A stretch of 29,380 nt of DNA from DATLHO01 sp035539855 (GTDB lineage Bacteria > Bacteroidota > Ignavibacteria > OLB7), in assembly GCA_035539855.1 (NCBI GenBank), contig DATLHO010000268.1:1-29380 (forward strand), given 5' to 3'. Below, in pieces: positions 8,825 to 16,774 of this stretch. The position numbers and the translations under genes are program-made. Under the pieces are notes generated by a model. That model saw only the letters and a program-made list of their open reading frames with translations, made no database searches and was not told the DNA's origin. Each line of letters begins with the position of its first letter. The first letter of the stretch is position 1.

Positions 8825-9820
8825 TCACAGTCCCGTGCGAGCGACCTCGTCGATTGCGGCGCGGAATTCCTCGAAGCTCGCGAAGCGACAGCCGGCCGCA
8901 TTGTCGTGTCCGCCTCCACCGAAGCGCTCGGCGAATTCGCGCGCGTTGACGGCGCCGCCGGAGATCGATCGCAGCGACACGCGCACATCCCAGTCGCGCT
9001 GGATCGAATAGATCAGCGCGATCACGTTCGGCGCCAGGTCGCTTTCGTTCGAGAGGTGATTTCCGAGCTCACTGCTAAACGACGCGGAATTGAGCACACG
9101 CAGCGTGACGCGGCCGGCGGGAATGTCGATCGCCTGCCACGCGGTCTTGTTGACCTGCGAATCGACCATCTCGACGATCGCGTGTCCCTCGGTCAGCCGC
9201 AGCCGGCGCCACTCCGCCTCGTCGGCCATGCTTCGCTCGAGCTCCTCACGAATCTGCTCCGCATGTCCTTCGAACACGTTGAGCGCCGCGTTGATCTCGC
9301 GCGAGCACTCGAGCTTCCATTCCCAGATATCCTGATCGGCGATGTACTGCAGCAGCGTCGGAACCGGCAGATCCTCGCCCAGGATCTCGTTGAAATAATG
9401 CCACACGAGCGTTGCGCCGCTGAGACCGGATCCCATCTTGATATACGTCTCGTCGCAGAACTCGCGCAGCTCCGCCTCGCGATCGAGCGCGCTGCGATGA
9501 TGGTCGATGCAGATCATCCTGGGGCACTCGACCGCGAGCCGATCGAGCCTTTTCAGATGCTCGACGATCTGCTCGAATTTCACTTTCGAGAACGTGATGT
9601 CGACCATGTAGATCGTGTCGACCGGTCGATCCGGAGCGATCTCGTTCTCGAGATATCCCGGCGGCAGCGGCTGGTCCCACTCGGTCGTGTAATTCAGTGG
9701 ACAGAGCCGGAGGTCATGATCGTGGGCGACGATGCCGGCGCGGCGCAGGCGGTGCTCGAGCGCGATTGCGGAGCCCGCGCCGTCATTGCACGGCGAATGG
9801 TAGAAGCAGAGAACGGACAT
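8825..9820 (-). CDS. DHH/DHHA1-family phosphoesterase
   Basis: A 331-residue protein of the DHH superfamily, which uses two metal ions to hydrolyse phosphodiester or phosphoanhydride bonds. Examples are RecJ-like and NrnA-like nucleases and exopolyphosphatases. The N-terminal motif is HSPCNDGAGSA, followed by MVDITFS (metal Asp) and the signature IDHHRSA. The C-terminal DHHA1 domain ends with GGGGHDNAAGCRF. The substrate could be short oligonucleotides, cyclic dinucleotide products or polyphosphate; the sequence does not decide. I start at ATG 9820, where the family motif begins six residues in. The longer open frame to 10495 is antisense shadow of the aldolase gene. The gene lies 37 bases downstream of the threonine aldolase gene and is probably cotranscribed. 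No clear Shine-Dalgarno is visible. Confidence 0.85.
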   Translation of the reverse strand: MSVLCFYHSPCNDGAGSAIALEHRLRRAGIVAHDHDLRLCPLNYTTEWDQPLPPGYLENEIAPDRPVDTIYMVDITFSKVKFEQIVEHLKRLDRLAVECPRMICIDHHRSALDREAELREFCDETYIKMGSGLSGATLVWHYFNEILGEDLPVPTLLQYIADQDIWEWKLECSREINAALNVFEGHAEQIREELERSMADEAEWRRLRLTEGHAIVEMVDSQVNKTAWQAIDIPAGRVTLRVLNSASFSSELGNHLSNESDLAPNVIALIYSIQRDWDVRVSLRSISGGAVNAREFAERFGGGGHDNAAGCRFASFEEFRAAIDEVARTGL

Positions 9821-9857
9821 TATCGATCGTTGAGTGACTGTCGTGTGGTTACGGCGC

Positions 9858-10940
9858 TCACGCGCGTCGGACTGCGTCGTGATCCATCGAGGACGGCTCG
9901 AGCGAATCGAGCTCCTCGCGAATGATTGCCGCCGCCATCTGCGCGTCCTCGAGCGAGACATCCATGTGGAATACCGCGCGGAGCTTTCCCTTGAACGCTG
10001 CGGAGACGAGAACTCCGCGCTCGGCCAGGCGTGCTGCGACCTGCGCGGCGTCGACGCCGTCGACGAGAAGGAGGACGATGTTCGTCTGGGGTCTGACCGG
10101 CACGCTGACGCTCGCGTGGCCGTCGAGCGCATCTGCGAAGGCGGTAGCCTTGCGGTGGTCGTCGCGCAGCCGCTCGACGTTGTGCTCGAGAGCATGCAGT
10201 CCCGCGGCCGCGAGCATCCCCGCCTGTCGCCATCCGCCACCCCAGACCTTGCGAAACTTGTGGGCGATTTCGACGAGCGCGGCCGGTCCGGCGAGCACCG
10301 ATCCGATCGGCGCGCCGAGTCCTTTCGACAGACAGATCGAGACCGTGTCGAACGGCTCGGCGTAGTCTCGCGGCGCGATCGAGCTCGCGACGCAGGCGTT
10401 GAACAGGCGTGCGCCGTCGAGGTGCATGGCGATGCCGCGCTCGCGGCCGAACGCGGCGATCGAGCGCATCGCATCGATCGGGATGACGGTGCCACCGGCG
10501 CGGTTATGCGTCTGCTCGAGCGCGATGACGGCCGTGCGCGGAAGGTAGTACGCGGCCTCGCGGATCGCCTCGTCGAGCTCGCCGATCTCGGGCCATCCCG
10601 GCGCGTCGGGAATCGTGTGCAGTTGAATTCCCGACAGCAGCGCCGGCGCGCCGGTCTCGTAGTTGAAGATGTGGCTGTTGGTGCCGACGATAACCTCGTC
10701 GCCCGGTCGCGTGTGCGCCTTGAGACAGAGCTGGTTGCTCATCACGCCGGTGGGCACGAACAGCGCGCGCTCCTTGCCGAGCATCGCCGCGACGCGCTCC
10801 TCGAGACGATTGACGGTCGGGTCCTCGGCGTAGACGTCGTCGCCGACCTCGGCATCGAGCATCGCCTCGCGCATCGCGCGGGTCGGCCTGGTGACGGTAT
10901 CGCTGCGGAGATCGATCACGGGGGTATAGCCTCGCTTCAA
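9858..10940 (-). CDS. ltaE: Low-specificity L-threonine aldolase
   Basis: A 360-residue PLP enzyme of the beta-eliminating lyase/threonine aldolase family. It cleaves L-threonine or L-allo-threonine to glycine and acetaldehyde in the cytoplasm. Diagnostic motifs are VIDLRSDTVTRPT at the N-terminus, GDDVYAEDPTVN, the LEQTHNRAGGTV loop, HLDGARLFNA with the cofactor-binding Asp, and CLSKGLGAPIGSVL, which holds the Schiff-base lysine (about residue 200). Length is close to the family norm. The start is either TTG 10940 or GTG 10919; the latter begins at the conserved VIDLRSD and has a GCGAGG sequence about 11 bases upstream, so the seven extra residues may not be translated. It is the first gene of a minus-strand pair with the DHH phosphoesterase and is divergent from comB. 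Confidence 0.9.
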   Translation of the reverse strand: MKRGYTPVIDLRSDTVTRPTRAMREAMLDAEVGDDVYAEDPTVNRLEERVAAMLGKERALFVPTGVMSNQLCLKAHTRPGDEVIVGTNSHIFNYETGAPALLSGIQLHTIPDAPGWPEIGELDEAIREAAYYLPRTAVIALEQTHNRAGGTVIPIDAMRSIAAFGRERGIAMHLDGARLFNACVASSIAPRDYAEPFDTVSICLSKGLGAPIGSVLAGPAALVEIAHKFRKVWGGGWRQAGMLAAAGLHALEHNVERLRDDHRKATAFADALDGHASVSVPVRPQTNIVLLLVDGVDAAQVAARLAERGVLVSAAFKGKLRAVFHMDVSLEDAQMAAAIIREELDSLEPSSMDHDAVRRA

Positions 10941-11100
10941 GCTGTACTGCAGGCACGTGCCGACGCACGAATCGCGTCGCCGCTCCTCATGTCCGACGCG
11001 CGGCGACGATGGTCGATGCGCGGCGGTTGAACTGCTCGGGACCCCGACACCTCATGTGTCGCTCGAAGTCCGCGCGACCGCACTTCAACGAGTTTCTCGT

Positions 11101-11130
11101 TTGAATTCGCGGTCGATCCCGACATATTTG
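11101..11130 (+). promoter_or_regulatory. Putative promoter of the ComB-like gene
   Basis: TTGAAT at 11101-11106 is followed by CATATTTG at 11123-11130. As a sigma-70 site this is TTGAAT, a 16-base spacer and CATATT. As a Bacteroidota-type site it is TTG, 19 bases, then 7 of 8 matches to TAnnTTTG. It ends 36 bases before the chosen start codon, in the gap divergent from the threonine aldolase gene. Confidence 0.45.
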
Positions 11131-11166
11131 GCCCTGTGCGTGACGCCGGTGCATTGGAGCCAGGGC

Positions 11167-11916
11167 ATGAAGATCGAGGTCAGGTTCACCCCCGCGATGA
11201 TCGAATCAAACAGCGACGTCCGAGAGCGGACGGCGGTCGTCATCGATACGTTGCGGGCAACCAGCACGATCGTCGCGGCGCTGATGGCGGGAGCGAGGGA
11301 AGTCATCCCCGTAGCGACCGCGGCCGATGCCGCCGCCGTCGCACATCGGCTCGGCACCGAGCGCACGCTGCTCTGCGGCGAGCGCGCCTCGCTGCGGATC
11401 GAGGGCTTCGACCTCGGCAACTCGCCGGCTGAATATACGAGCGAGGTCGTCGGAGGGAAAACGCTCGTGCTGACGACGACCAACGGCACCCAGGCCCTGC
11501 TCAAGGCGCAGCATGCCCGACGGGTGCTCTGTGGCGCGCTGCTCAACGCGCGCGCCGTCGCCGAGGAGATCGTCGCCGGCGGCGAGGACGATGTGGTACT
11601 CATCTGCGCCGGAACGTACGGGCGGTTCTCCTTCGAGGACACGCTCGCGGCCGGCGCGATCGTGGAGGCCGTCGCGGAGTTCGCGACCTCGAGCGTCGCG
11701 CTCGACGACGGCGCACGCGCCTCGGTCGTGCTCTTCGATCGCGAGCGGCACGACCTGCGCTCGGCCCTCGCGCGCGGCGATCACGGCGCCGCACTTGCGG
11801 AGCTCGGCTTCGCGCACGATCTCGACTTCTGCGCCCGGCTCGACATCGAGTCCGCGCCCGTTCCCGCTCTCATCGGTTCAACCATCAGGCTCGCAGAGGT
11901 CCGCGAGTCACGGTAG
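11167..11916 (+). CDS. comB: ComB-family 2-phosphosulfolactate phosphatase
   Basis: A 249-residue protein with the ComB fold. The family enzyme removes phosphate from 2-phospho-3-sulfolactate in a Mg-dependent reaction, the second step of coenzyme M synthesis in methanogens. Bacterial homologues are common, including in organisms without coenzyme M, where they may handle sulfolactate or another acid phosphate. Family signatures are TAVVIDTLRATSTI, GERASLRIEGFDLGNSP, TTTNGTQAL and CAGTYGRFSFEDTLAAGAI. GGAG at 11156-11159 sits 7 bases before ATG 11167, and the family motif starts soon after, so I reject the in-frame upstream extension to 10957. No other coenzyme M or sulfonate gene is nearby, so the real substrate is open. 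ftsK follows on the same strand after about 100 bases. Confidence 0.85.
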   Translation: MKIEVRFTPAMIESNSDVRERTAVVIDTLRATSTIVAALMAGAREVIPVATAADAAAVAHRLGTERTLLCGERASLRIEGFDLGNSPAEYTSEVVGGKTLVLTTTNGTQALLKAQHARRVLCGALLNARAVAEEIVAGGEDDVVLICAGTYGRFSFEDTLAAGAIVEAVAEFATSSVALDDGARASVVLFDRERHDLRSALARGDHGAALAELGFAHDLDFCARLDIESAPVPALIGSTIRLAEVRESR

Positions 11917-12020
11917 GCGGTCGGTTCCGAAACGGATGAACCCTTCGTCCGGATCACAGGCCGCAGACTGCTCTCGAGACGATATCCTCACACTGGGCAT
12001 CCCCCATCCATAGCATTCCC

Positions 12021-14978
12021 ATGGCCGATCCGTCCGAAGTCACCCTGCTGCGCTCCGCTCGCGAGCAGGATCCCGACCGCCCGGCGCCGCGCCGCGTCCG
12101 CAAGACCGCAGCGGCGGCCGAGGAGCCCGTCGCGAAGCGGGCCAAGGGCGAGCCGGAGCCCTCGGGTGTCGAGCCCGACGACCGCATTCGCCATATCACC
12201 GCCGTGCTCATCGAGCTCAGCGCGGTGCTCCTGCTGCTCGCGCTCGTCAGCTACACCGCGCACGACCAGGCGAACGCCGACGTCGGCGTCCGCGATCTCT
12301 TCGGCCTGATGTCGAACGATCCGGTCGTCGCCGCGCGCGCGGACACGACCGAGAACTGGCTCGGGCTGCTCGGGGCCTTCCTGGCGAACTTCCTGATCAA
12401 CGGCACGGTCGGCTACATGACCCTCGCCCTTCCGTTCCTGATGGGCGTCTGGGGCATCGCCGTCTACCGCGGTCGCGACTACGCCCGCGAGACGCGCCTG
12501 ACGAGCTACGCGGCGCTGCTGATGACGCTCGTCGCTTCGATCTTCGGGACAATCCAGCTCATCACGTGGATGCCGCATCCGACGCACGAGTGGAGCGGCA
12601 GCATCGGCGCGTTCATCGCGACCCTGCTCTCGGGACTGCTCGGCACCGCCGGCGCGCTCCTGATCATCGTCGCCGCGATCGGCATCGCGCTCGTCTACGC
12701 GCTCAACCTCGACGTGCGCGAGATCGTCGCCAGGCTGCGCGTGATCGCCGCAAGCGCCGGCGAGCATGCAGCGAACGCACGCCGCGTGATCGCCGAGAAG
12801 ACGATCGCGCCGCCGGCGGACACCGAGCTCGACGCCGCATCGGCGTCGACGCATCTCGACGCGCGCATGGCTCGCGACGCCGCGCAGAGTCTCGCCGCGG
12901 GCGCCGATCGATCAAGCAATGCAAGGGCGCCCCGGGCGATGACCGAGCGGCTCGGACTCGACGACCCGCCGTCGGTCGCTCGTGGTCAGGGCGGTGTCGG
13001 ACTTTCAAACGGAGTGCGCCCGTCGAATGGTGATACCGCTTCGCGCGGTGATCGCGTCGCGAGCGGTGATCGCGCCGTCGACTCCGAGCTCGAGAACGAG
13101 CCGGCGCGGATGATGCGTCGCATGCGCATGCCGGCCGACGAAACGCCGACGCGCGACGAGCCGAAGATCCGGCGGCCCGAGCCGCCGCCGATGCCGATGT
13201 TCGAGGCCCCCCCTCCCCCACCGGCTGATGGGTCTGTCGATCGCAGGCTCGACGTCGATTCCGCGGGCGCAGGGGCGTCCGGAACGCAGAGGCCGCTCGT
13301 CGACGAGTACCTCGAGCGCGCGATGCCCGCATCGGAGCGCCGGCCGGAGCCGGAGGTGCAGATCACGCACAACGACACGACGATGCAGCCGGAGCCGGTG
13401 CGCGCGGCGGCGAAGCTCACGCTCAACGTGCGCGACGTCGAGACCGATGCCGACATCGAGACCGGCGACGGCGGAGCGCTCATCGGGAAGCTTCGCAACG
13501 AAGAGATCAAGTACATCCCGCCGCCCATCGATCTGCTCGAGCCACAGGGCGAGCAGGCCGAGGTCAACGACGAGGAGCTCAAGGAGAACGGCAGGATCCT
13601 GCAGGAGAAGCTCGCGACGTTCGACATCGAGATCGAGGACCTGCAGGTGACGCCGGGACCGGTGGTGACGCTGTACGAGTTCGTGCCCGCGCCGGGCATC
13701 AAGATCTCACGCATCGAGTCGCTGGCCGACGACATCGCGCTGGCGCTGAAGGCGCGCGGCATCCGGATCATCGCGCCGATCCCGGGCAAGGGCACCGTCG
13801 GCGTGGAGATTCCGAACCACAAGCCGGCGATGGTGCGCATTCGCTCGGTGCTCAACACGGCGAAGTTCCGCGAGAACAACTTCCGATTGCCGCTGGCGCT
13901 CGGTAAGACGACCGTGGGCGAGGTTTTCTGCGATGACCTGGCGAAGATGCCCCACCTGCTGATCGCGGGCGCCACGGGCTCCGGAAAGTCAGTGGGCGTC
14001 AACGCGATCCTGACGTCGCTGCTGTACAAGATGCACCCGAGCGATCTGAAGCTCGTGATCATTGATCCGAAGAAGATCGAGATGACGCAGTACAAGGCGC
14101 TCAAGGATCACTTCCTCGCGCGCTGTCCGGACATCGACGAGGACATCATCACGCAGCCCGCCAACGCTGTTCTGGCGTTGAAGTCGCTCGAGATGGAGAT
14201 GGATCGCCGCTACGACATCCTCGCGAAGGTCGGACAGCGGAACATCTTCGACTACAATCAGAAGGTCGCCGAAGGGAAGTACGCCGCCAGCACGGACTTC
14301 GACCACGTCAAGCTGCCGTACATCGTTCTGATTCTCGACGAGCTCGCGGACCTGATGATGACGGCCTCGCGGGAGATCGAGGAGCCGATATGCCGGCTCG
14401 CGCAGCTCGCGCGTGCGATCGGCATCCACCTGATCGTCGCGACGCAGCGTCCGTCGGTCAACGTGATCACGGGCGTGATCAAGGCCAACTTCCCGGCGCG
14501 CATCGCCTACCAGGTCGCCTCGAAGATCGACTCGCGCACGATCCTCGACATGAACGGTGCGGAGTATCTGCTCGGCAACGGCGACATGCTGTTCCTGCCC
14601 GGAGGCATGCCGAAGCCGATGCGCCTGCAGAACGCGTTCGTCTCGACCGAGGAGGTCGAGGACATCTGCGAGCACATCGGACGGCAGGTCGGCTACACGA
14701 CGCCGTACGAGCTCCCCTCTGTCCTCGAGAAGACCCGCAAGAGTAGCGCGAACCCGGGCGGCGAGCGCGACGAGCTCTTCGAGGATGCCGCACGACTCGT
14801 CGTGCAGCACCAGCAGGGCTCGGTTTCGCTGGTGCAGCGACGGCTGAAGGTCGGGTACTCGCGCGCGGCACGGATCATCGACGAGCTGGAGATGGCAGGC
14901 GTGGTTGGGCCGTTCGATGGATCGAAGGCGCGCGCGGTGCTACTCGAGAGCGAGGCGGAGTTGGAGGCGTTTCTGTAG
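12021..14978 (+). CDS. ftsK: DNA translocase FtsK
   Basis: A 985-residue septal DNA pump that moves chromosome termini and activates dimer resolution at division. An N-terminal charged tail is followed by about four membrane segments (residues about 55-240, for example AVLIELSAVLLLLALVS and LLGTAGALLIIVAAIGIALVY). A long proline- and charge-rich linker spans about 250-490. The hexameric motor follows, with Walker A GATGSGKS near residue 655 and Walker B ILDELADLMM near 772, then the ATQRPSVNVITGVIKANFPARIAY region. The C-terminal gamma winged-helix domain (about 915-985, SLVQRRLKVGYSRAARIIDELE) reads the orienting DNA sites. The start ATG 12021 lies just after TAGCATTCCC with no strong ribosome site. 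Its stop is only 3 bases from the stop of the convergent DUF559 frame, whose repeat begins 33 bases further on. Confidence 0.95.
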   Translation: MADPSEVTLLRSAREQDPDRPAPRRVRKTAAAAEEPVAKRAKGEPEPSGVEPDDRIRHITAVLIELSAVLLLLALVSYTAHDQANADVGVRDLFGLMSNDPVVAARADTTENWLGLLGAFLANFLINGTVGYMTLALPFLMGVWGIAVYRGRDYARETRLTSYAALLMTLVASIFGTIQLITWMPHPTHEWSGSIGAFIATLLSGLLGTAGALLIIVAAIGIALVYALNLDVREIVARLRVIAASAGEHAANARRVIAEKTIAPPADTELDAASASTHLDARMARDAAQSLAAGADRSSNARAPRAMTERLGLDDPPSVARGQGGVGLSNGVRPSNGDTASRGDRVASGDRAVDSELENEPARMMRRMRMPADETPTRDEPKIRRPEPPPMPMFEAPPPPPADGSVDRRLDVDSAGAGASGTQRPLVDEYLERAMPASERRPEPEVQITHNDTTMQPEPVRAAAKLTLNVRDVETDADIETGDGGALIGKLRNEEIKYIPPPIDLLEPQGEQAEVNDEELKENGRILQEKLATFDIEIEDLQVTPGPVVTLYEFVPAPGIKISRIESLADDIALALKARGIRIIAPIPGKGTVGVEIPNHKPAMVRIRSVLNTAKFRENNFRLPLALGKTTVGEVFCDDLAKMPHLLIAGATGSGKSVGVNAILTSLLYKMHPSDLKLVIIDPKKIEMTQYKALKDHFLARCPDIDEDIITQPANAVLALKSLEMEMDRRYDILAKVGQRNIFDYNQKVAEGKYAASTDFDHVKLPYIVLILDELADLMMTASREIEEPICRLAQLARAIGIHLIVATQRPSVNVITGVIKANFPARIAYQVASKIDSRTILDMNGAEYLLGNGDMLFLPGGMPKPMRLQNAFVSTEEVEDICEHIGRQVGYTTPYELPSVLEKTRKSSANPGGERDELFEDAARLVVQHQQGSVSLVQRRLKVGYSRAARIIDELEMAGVVGPFDGSKARAVLLESEAELEAFL

Positions 14979-14981
14979 GGT

Positions 14982-15772
14982 TCATATCGGGCACGCCGGT
15001 GCACGCGCTACCTCACCCCCCCGGCCCCCCTCTCCGAATACGGAGAGGGGGGAGTGGGACTTGCGGCGGGCATTGGTTTGGATTGTTTGTAGGACGGATT
15101 CGGGGTTGGTGGTGACCTGGTCGTTTGTGAAGCGGAGGACGGTCGGGCCCATTGCCTCGAGGCGCTCGGTGCGGGCGGCGTCGCGGGCTTTCGAGTCGTC
15201 GTGGATCGGGCCGTCGATTTCGATCACGAGGCGCGCTTCGCTGCAGTAGAAGTCGGCGACGAAATCGCCGAGTGCCTTCTGGCGTCTGAAGGCAAGTCCG
15301 TCGAGTCTGCGGTTGCGCAGACGGTGCTGGTGCCGGTTTCGAGCGTGGTGCCTGCGGGCGCGGAGAGCTCACGGGCGCGCATGATGCGGAGCTTGCGCCG
15401 GCGCTCGAGGGCGGCGGCCGCAATGCGATCGACGACGGCGTCGAGGTCGCTGTCGATCTCGTCGGCGGTGAAGCGCAGCTCGAGTATGCCGTGCTCGTCG
15501 AGCGCGCGCGTGCGATGCGTACCGGGGCGCAGGTGGCCGCTGAGGTCGGGCGTGTCGACGACGATGGCGAGGAGCGCGCCGTAGGAGAAGAAGTCGACGA
15601 GGAACCCGCTGATGGCCTCCTGCCGGCGGAACTCGAGACGGTGGATCTGACGTCGGCGCAGACGCTCCCAGAGCGCGGCGACCTGTGGTGCCGGATAGCG
15701 GCGACGGGCCTGGGCGATGGGACGCAGACGATACCACTCCTTGGGCGTCGTCAACCAATGTTCGAACGGCAT
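14982..15772 (-). pseudogene. Tandem DUF559 endonuclease gene, frameshifted
   Basis: Two successive frames together encode a protein with two DUF559 (Vsr-like, PD-(D/E)XK) nuclease domains; joined, they give 263 residues. Frame 1 starts at ATG 15772 behind a strong GGAGGA ribosome site (15778-15783). It carries domain 1 (residues 1-125: LEFRRQ, LVDFFS), in which the catalytic E-x-D-G motif has become V-V-D-T. It then enters domain 2 and, at 15320, falls out of frame and stops at 15224. Frame 2 continues LRNRRLDGLAFRRQ, FVADFYC, VIEIDGPIH and ends at 14982, so domain 2 keeps all expected catalytic residues. One missing C at 15320 (GTC-CTG read as GTCTG) explains the break exactly, and I see no slippery sequence there. 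The C-terminal tail SPLSVFGEGGRGGEV is encoded by the flanking 44-nt repeat. DUF559 proteins are predicted nucleases without a settled cellular role. A one-base sequencing error would restore the gene. Confidence 0.8.
15011..15054 (+). repeat. Palindromic 44-nt repeat, copy 1
   Basis: The repeat is CCTCA, seven C, GG, then a hairpin with a 12-bp stem (15025-15036 with 15041-15052) and an AATA loop, then AG. An identical copy in inverted orientation lies at 16040-16083. Copy 1 sits between the ftsK stop and the body of the DUF559 gene and is translated as the DUF559 C-terminal tail. Confidence 0.9.
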
Positions 15773-15864
15773 GGGCTCCTCCGACGGTGTGTGGTGAACA
15801 CGCCGATCCGCATCCGAGCGACTCGGAGCGCATCGACAACCCGGCGGAGGCTGCATCAGCGCCG

Positions 15865-15893
15865 ATAATAACCCCGCCTCCCGCCCATCGCAA
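15865..15893 (-). promoter_or_regulatory. Sigma-70-like promoter of the DUF559 gene
   Basis: On the minus strand TTGCGA (complement of 15888-15893) is followed after 17 bases by TATTAT (complement of 15865-15870). The spacing is ideal, and the site lies about 90 bases upstream of the SD and ATG at 15772. The gene therefore appears to be transcribed from its own promoter, inside the repeat-bounded unit. Confidence 0.55.
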
Positions 15894-15907
15894 CCCCACG
15901 CGCCGGC

Positions 15908-15943
15908 CAAAAGAAAAGGGCCCCCGCACCAACGCGGAGACCC
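15908..15943 (-). terminator. Rho-independent terminator of the ccm/fur transcript
   Basis: On the minus strand a 10-bp stem (15934-15943 with 15918-15927, two G-T pairs) with a 6-base loop is followed by TTTTCTTTT (complement of 15909-15917). It would end transcripts that include ccmF, the Fur-family gene and the gene at 16026-16715. It separates them from the DUF559 promoter just downstream. Confidence 0.75.
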
Positions 15944-16025
15944 TACACCATCGCAGCATTATTCGTCGCAGCCACCGACGCAGCCGACTGCCCTTGCAGC
16001 CACCCGCCCGTGTAGCCAACCGCAG

Positions 16026-16715
16026 CTATCCTCTGAACCCTCCCCCCTCTCCGTATTCGGAGAGGGGGGCCGGGGGGGTGAGGTCGCCCCGCGGGCTAAG
16101 CTCCGGCACCGCAGCCCCCGACACCTTCGGCATCTCCGCCGCCCTGATGACGACGTTCGGCTGCGCGCGACGCGCCGACGGATCCTCCGGCAGCTCACCC
16201 TTGTGCGTCTCGTCGTAGTAATGCAGCGTCCGCTTGTCGGTCTTGACGACGAGGTACGGCGTGGTCGCGCTCTCGCGCGACGTGCGCACGAAGCGCAGCG
16301 TGCCGGCGCCGAGCGGGTGCGGCTGGCCGGTCGCGATCGGGACGATGTCGACCTCGAAGGCCTGGTCCTCGAGCAGACGCGCGCAGCAGGAGTTCAGGAA
16401 GTCGGTCGAGATCTTCGACTCCTTTCGCGTGATCACCGTCAGCGGTGTGCGGCGGCGCAGCCCGCGCGAGTAGCCGACGAGCGCGCAGAGTCCGCGCGTG
16501 AACTCGATCGTGTTGTCGGTGAGGATCACCGCCTTGATCGAGAGGATGCGCTTGAGCTTCGCCTCGTGATAGAGCGAGGCGAGGATCTCTGGTCGCGGAT
16601 TGATCAGCGCGACGGCGCCCTCGTACGCGACGATCGTGCCGCTGACGACTCCATCCTCATTGATGAAGACCTCGGCCATGTGCCGGCGGTCGAACCAGAC
16701 GTGCTTTGTGAACAT
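16026..16715 (-). CDS. Metallo-beta-lactamase-fold protein lacking metal ligands
   Basis: A 229-residue protein. Residues about 25-190 resemble the RNase Z-like branch of the metallo-beta-lactamase fold: GAVALINPRP, then LKRILSIKAVILT, then TRGLCALVGYSRGLRRRTPLTVIT. The segment that should be the metal motif T-H-x-H-x-D-H reads T66-D-N-T-I-E-F72, so every metal ligand is replaced. It is therefore probably not a hydrolase; a binding or scaffolding role is possible. I start at ATG 16715 because the longer frame overlaps the Fur gene. The last 18 residues (LTPPAPLSEYGEGGGF then RG) are encoded by repeat copy 2 and its edge, so the natural C-terminus seems to have been replaced. It follows the Fur-family gene by 59 bases and precedes the terminator at 15943. 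Fold assignment is by eye. Confidence 0.6.
   Translation of the reverse strand: MFTKHVWFDRRHMAEVFINEDGVVSGTIVAYEGAVALINPRPEILASLYHEAKLKRILSIKAVILTDNTIEFTRGLCALVGYSRGLRRRTPLTVITRKESKISTDFLNSCCARLLEDQAFEVDIVPIATGQPHPLGAGTLRFVRTSRESATTPYLVVKTDKRTLHYYDETHKGELPEDPSARRAQPNVVIRAAEMPKVSGAAVPELSPRGDLTPPAPLSEYGEGGGFRG
16040..16083 (-). repeat. Palindromic 44-nt repeat, copy 2 (inverted)
   Basis: This is the exact reverse complement of 15011-15054, with the same 12-bp stem and 4-base loop. The two copies bracket 985 bases holding the DUF559 gene body, its promoter and the ccm/fur terminator. This copy lies inside the reading frame of the metallo-beta-lactamase-fold gene and supplies most of its last residues. 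Confidence 0.9.
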
Positions 16716-16774
16716 CGCTCGGGATCCTTGCGTGTGCTTCGCGGTTTCGGAATGATGTCGGGCGATCGAATCGA

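Noticed and set aside
9821..10495. Long N-terminal extension of the DHH phosphoesterase
   Set aside because: The extension is Ser/Arg-rich shadow of the threonine aldolase gene; the DHH motif begins right after ATG 9820.
15011..16083. CRISPR or insertion-sequence interpretation of the inverted 44-nt repeats
   Set aside because: There are only two copies, inverted and far apart, with no spacers and no transposase; the hairpin is inside each repeat rather than formed by IS-type terminal ends.
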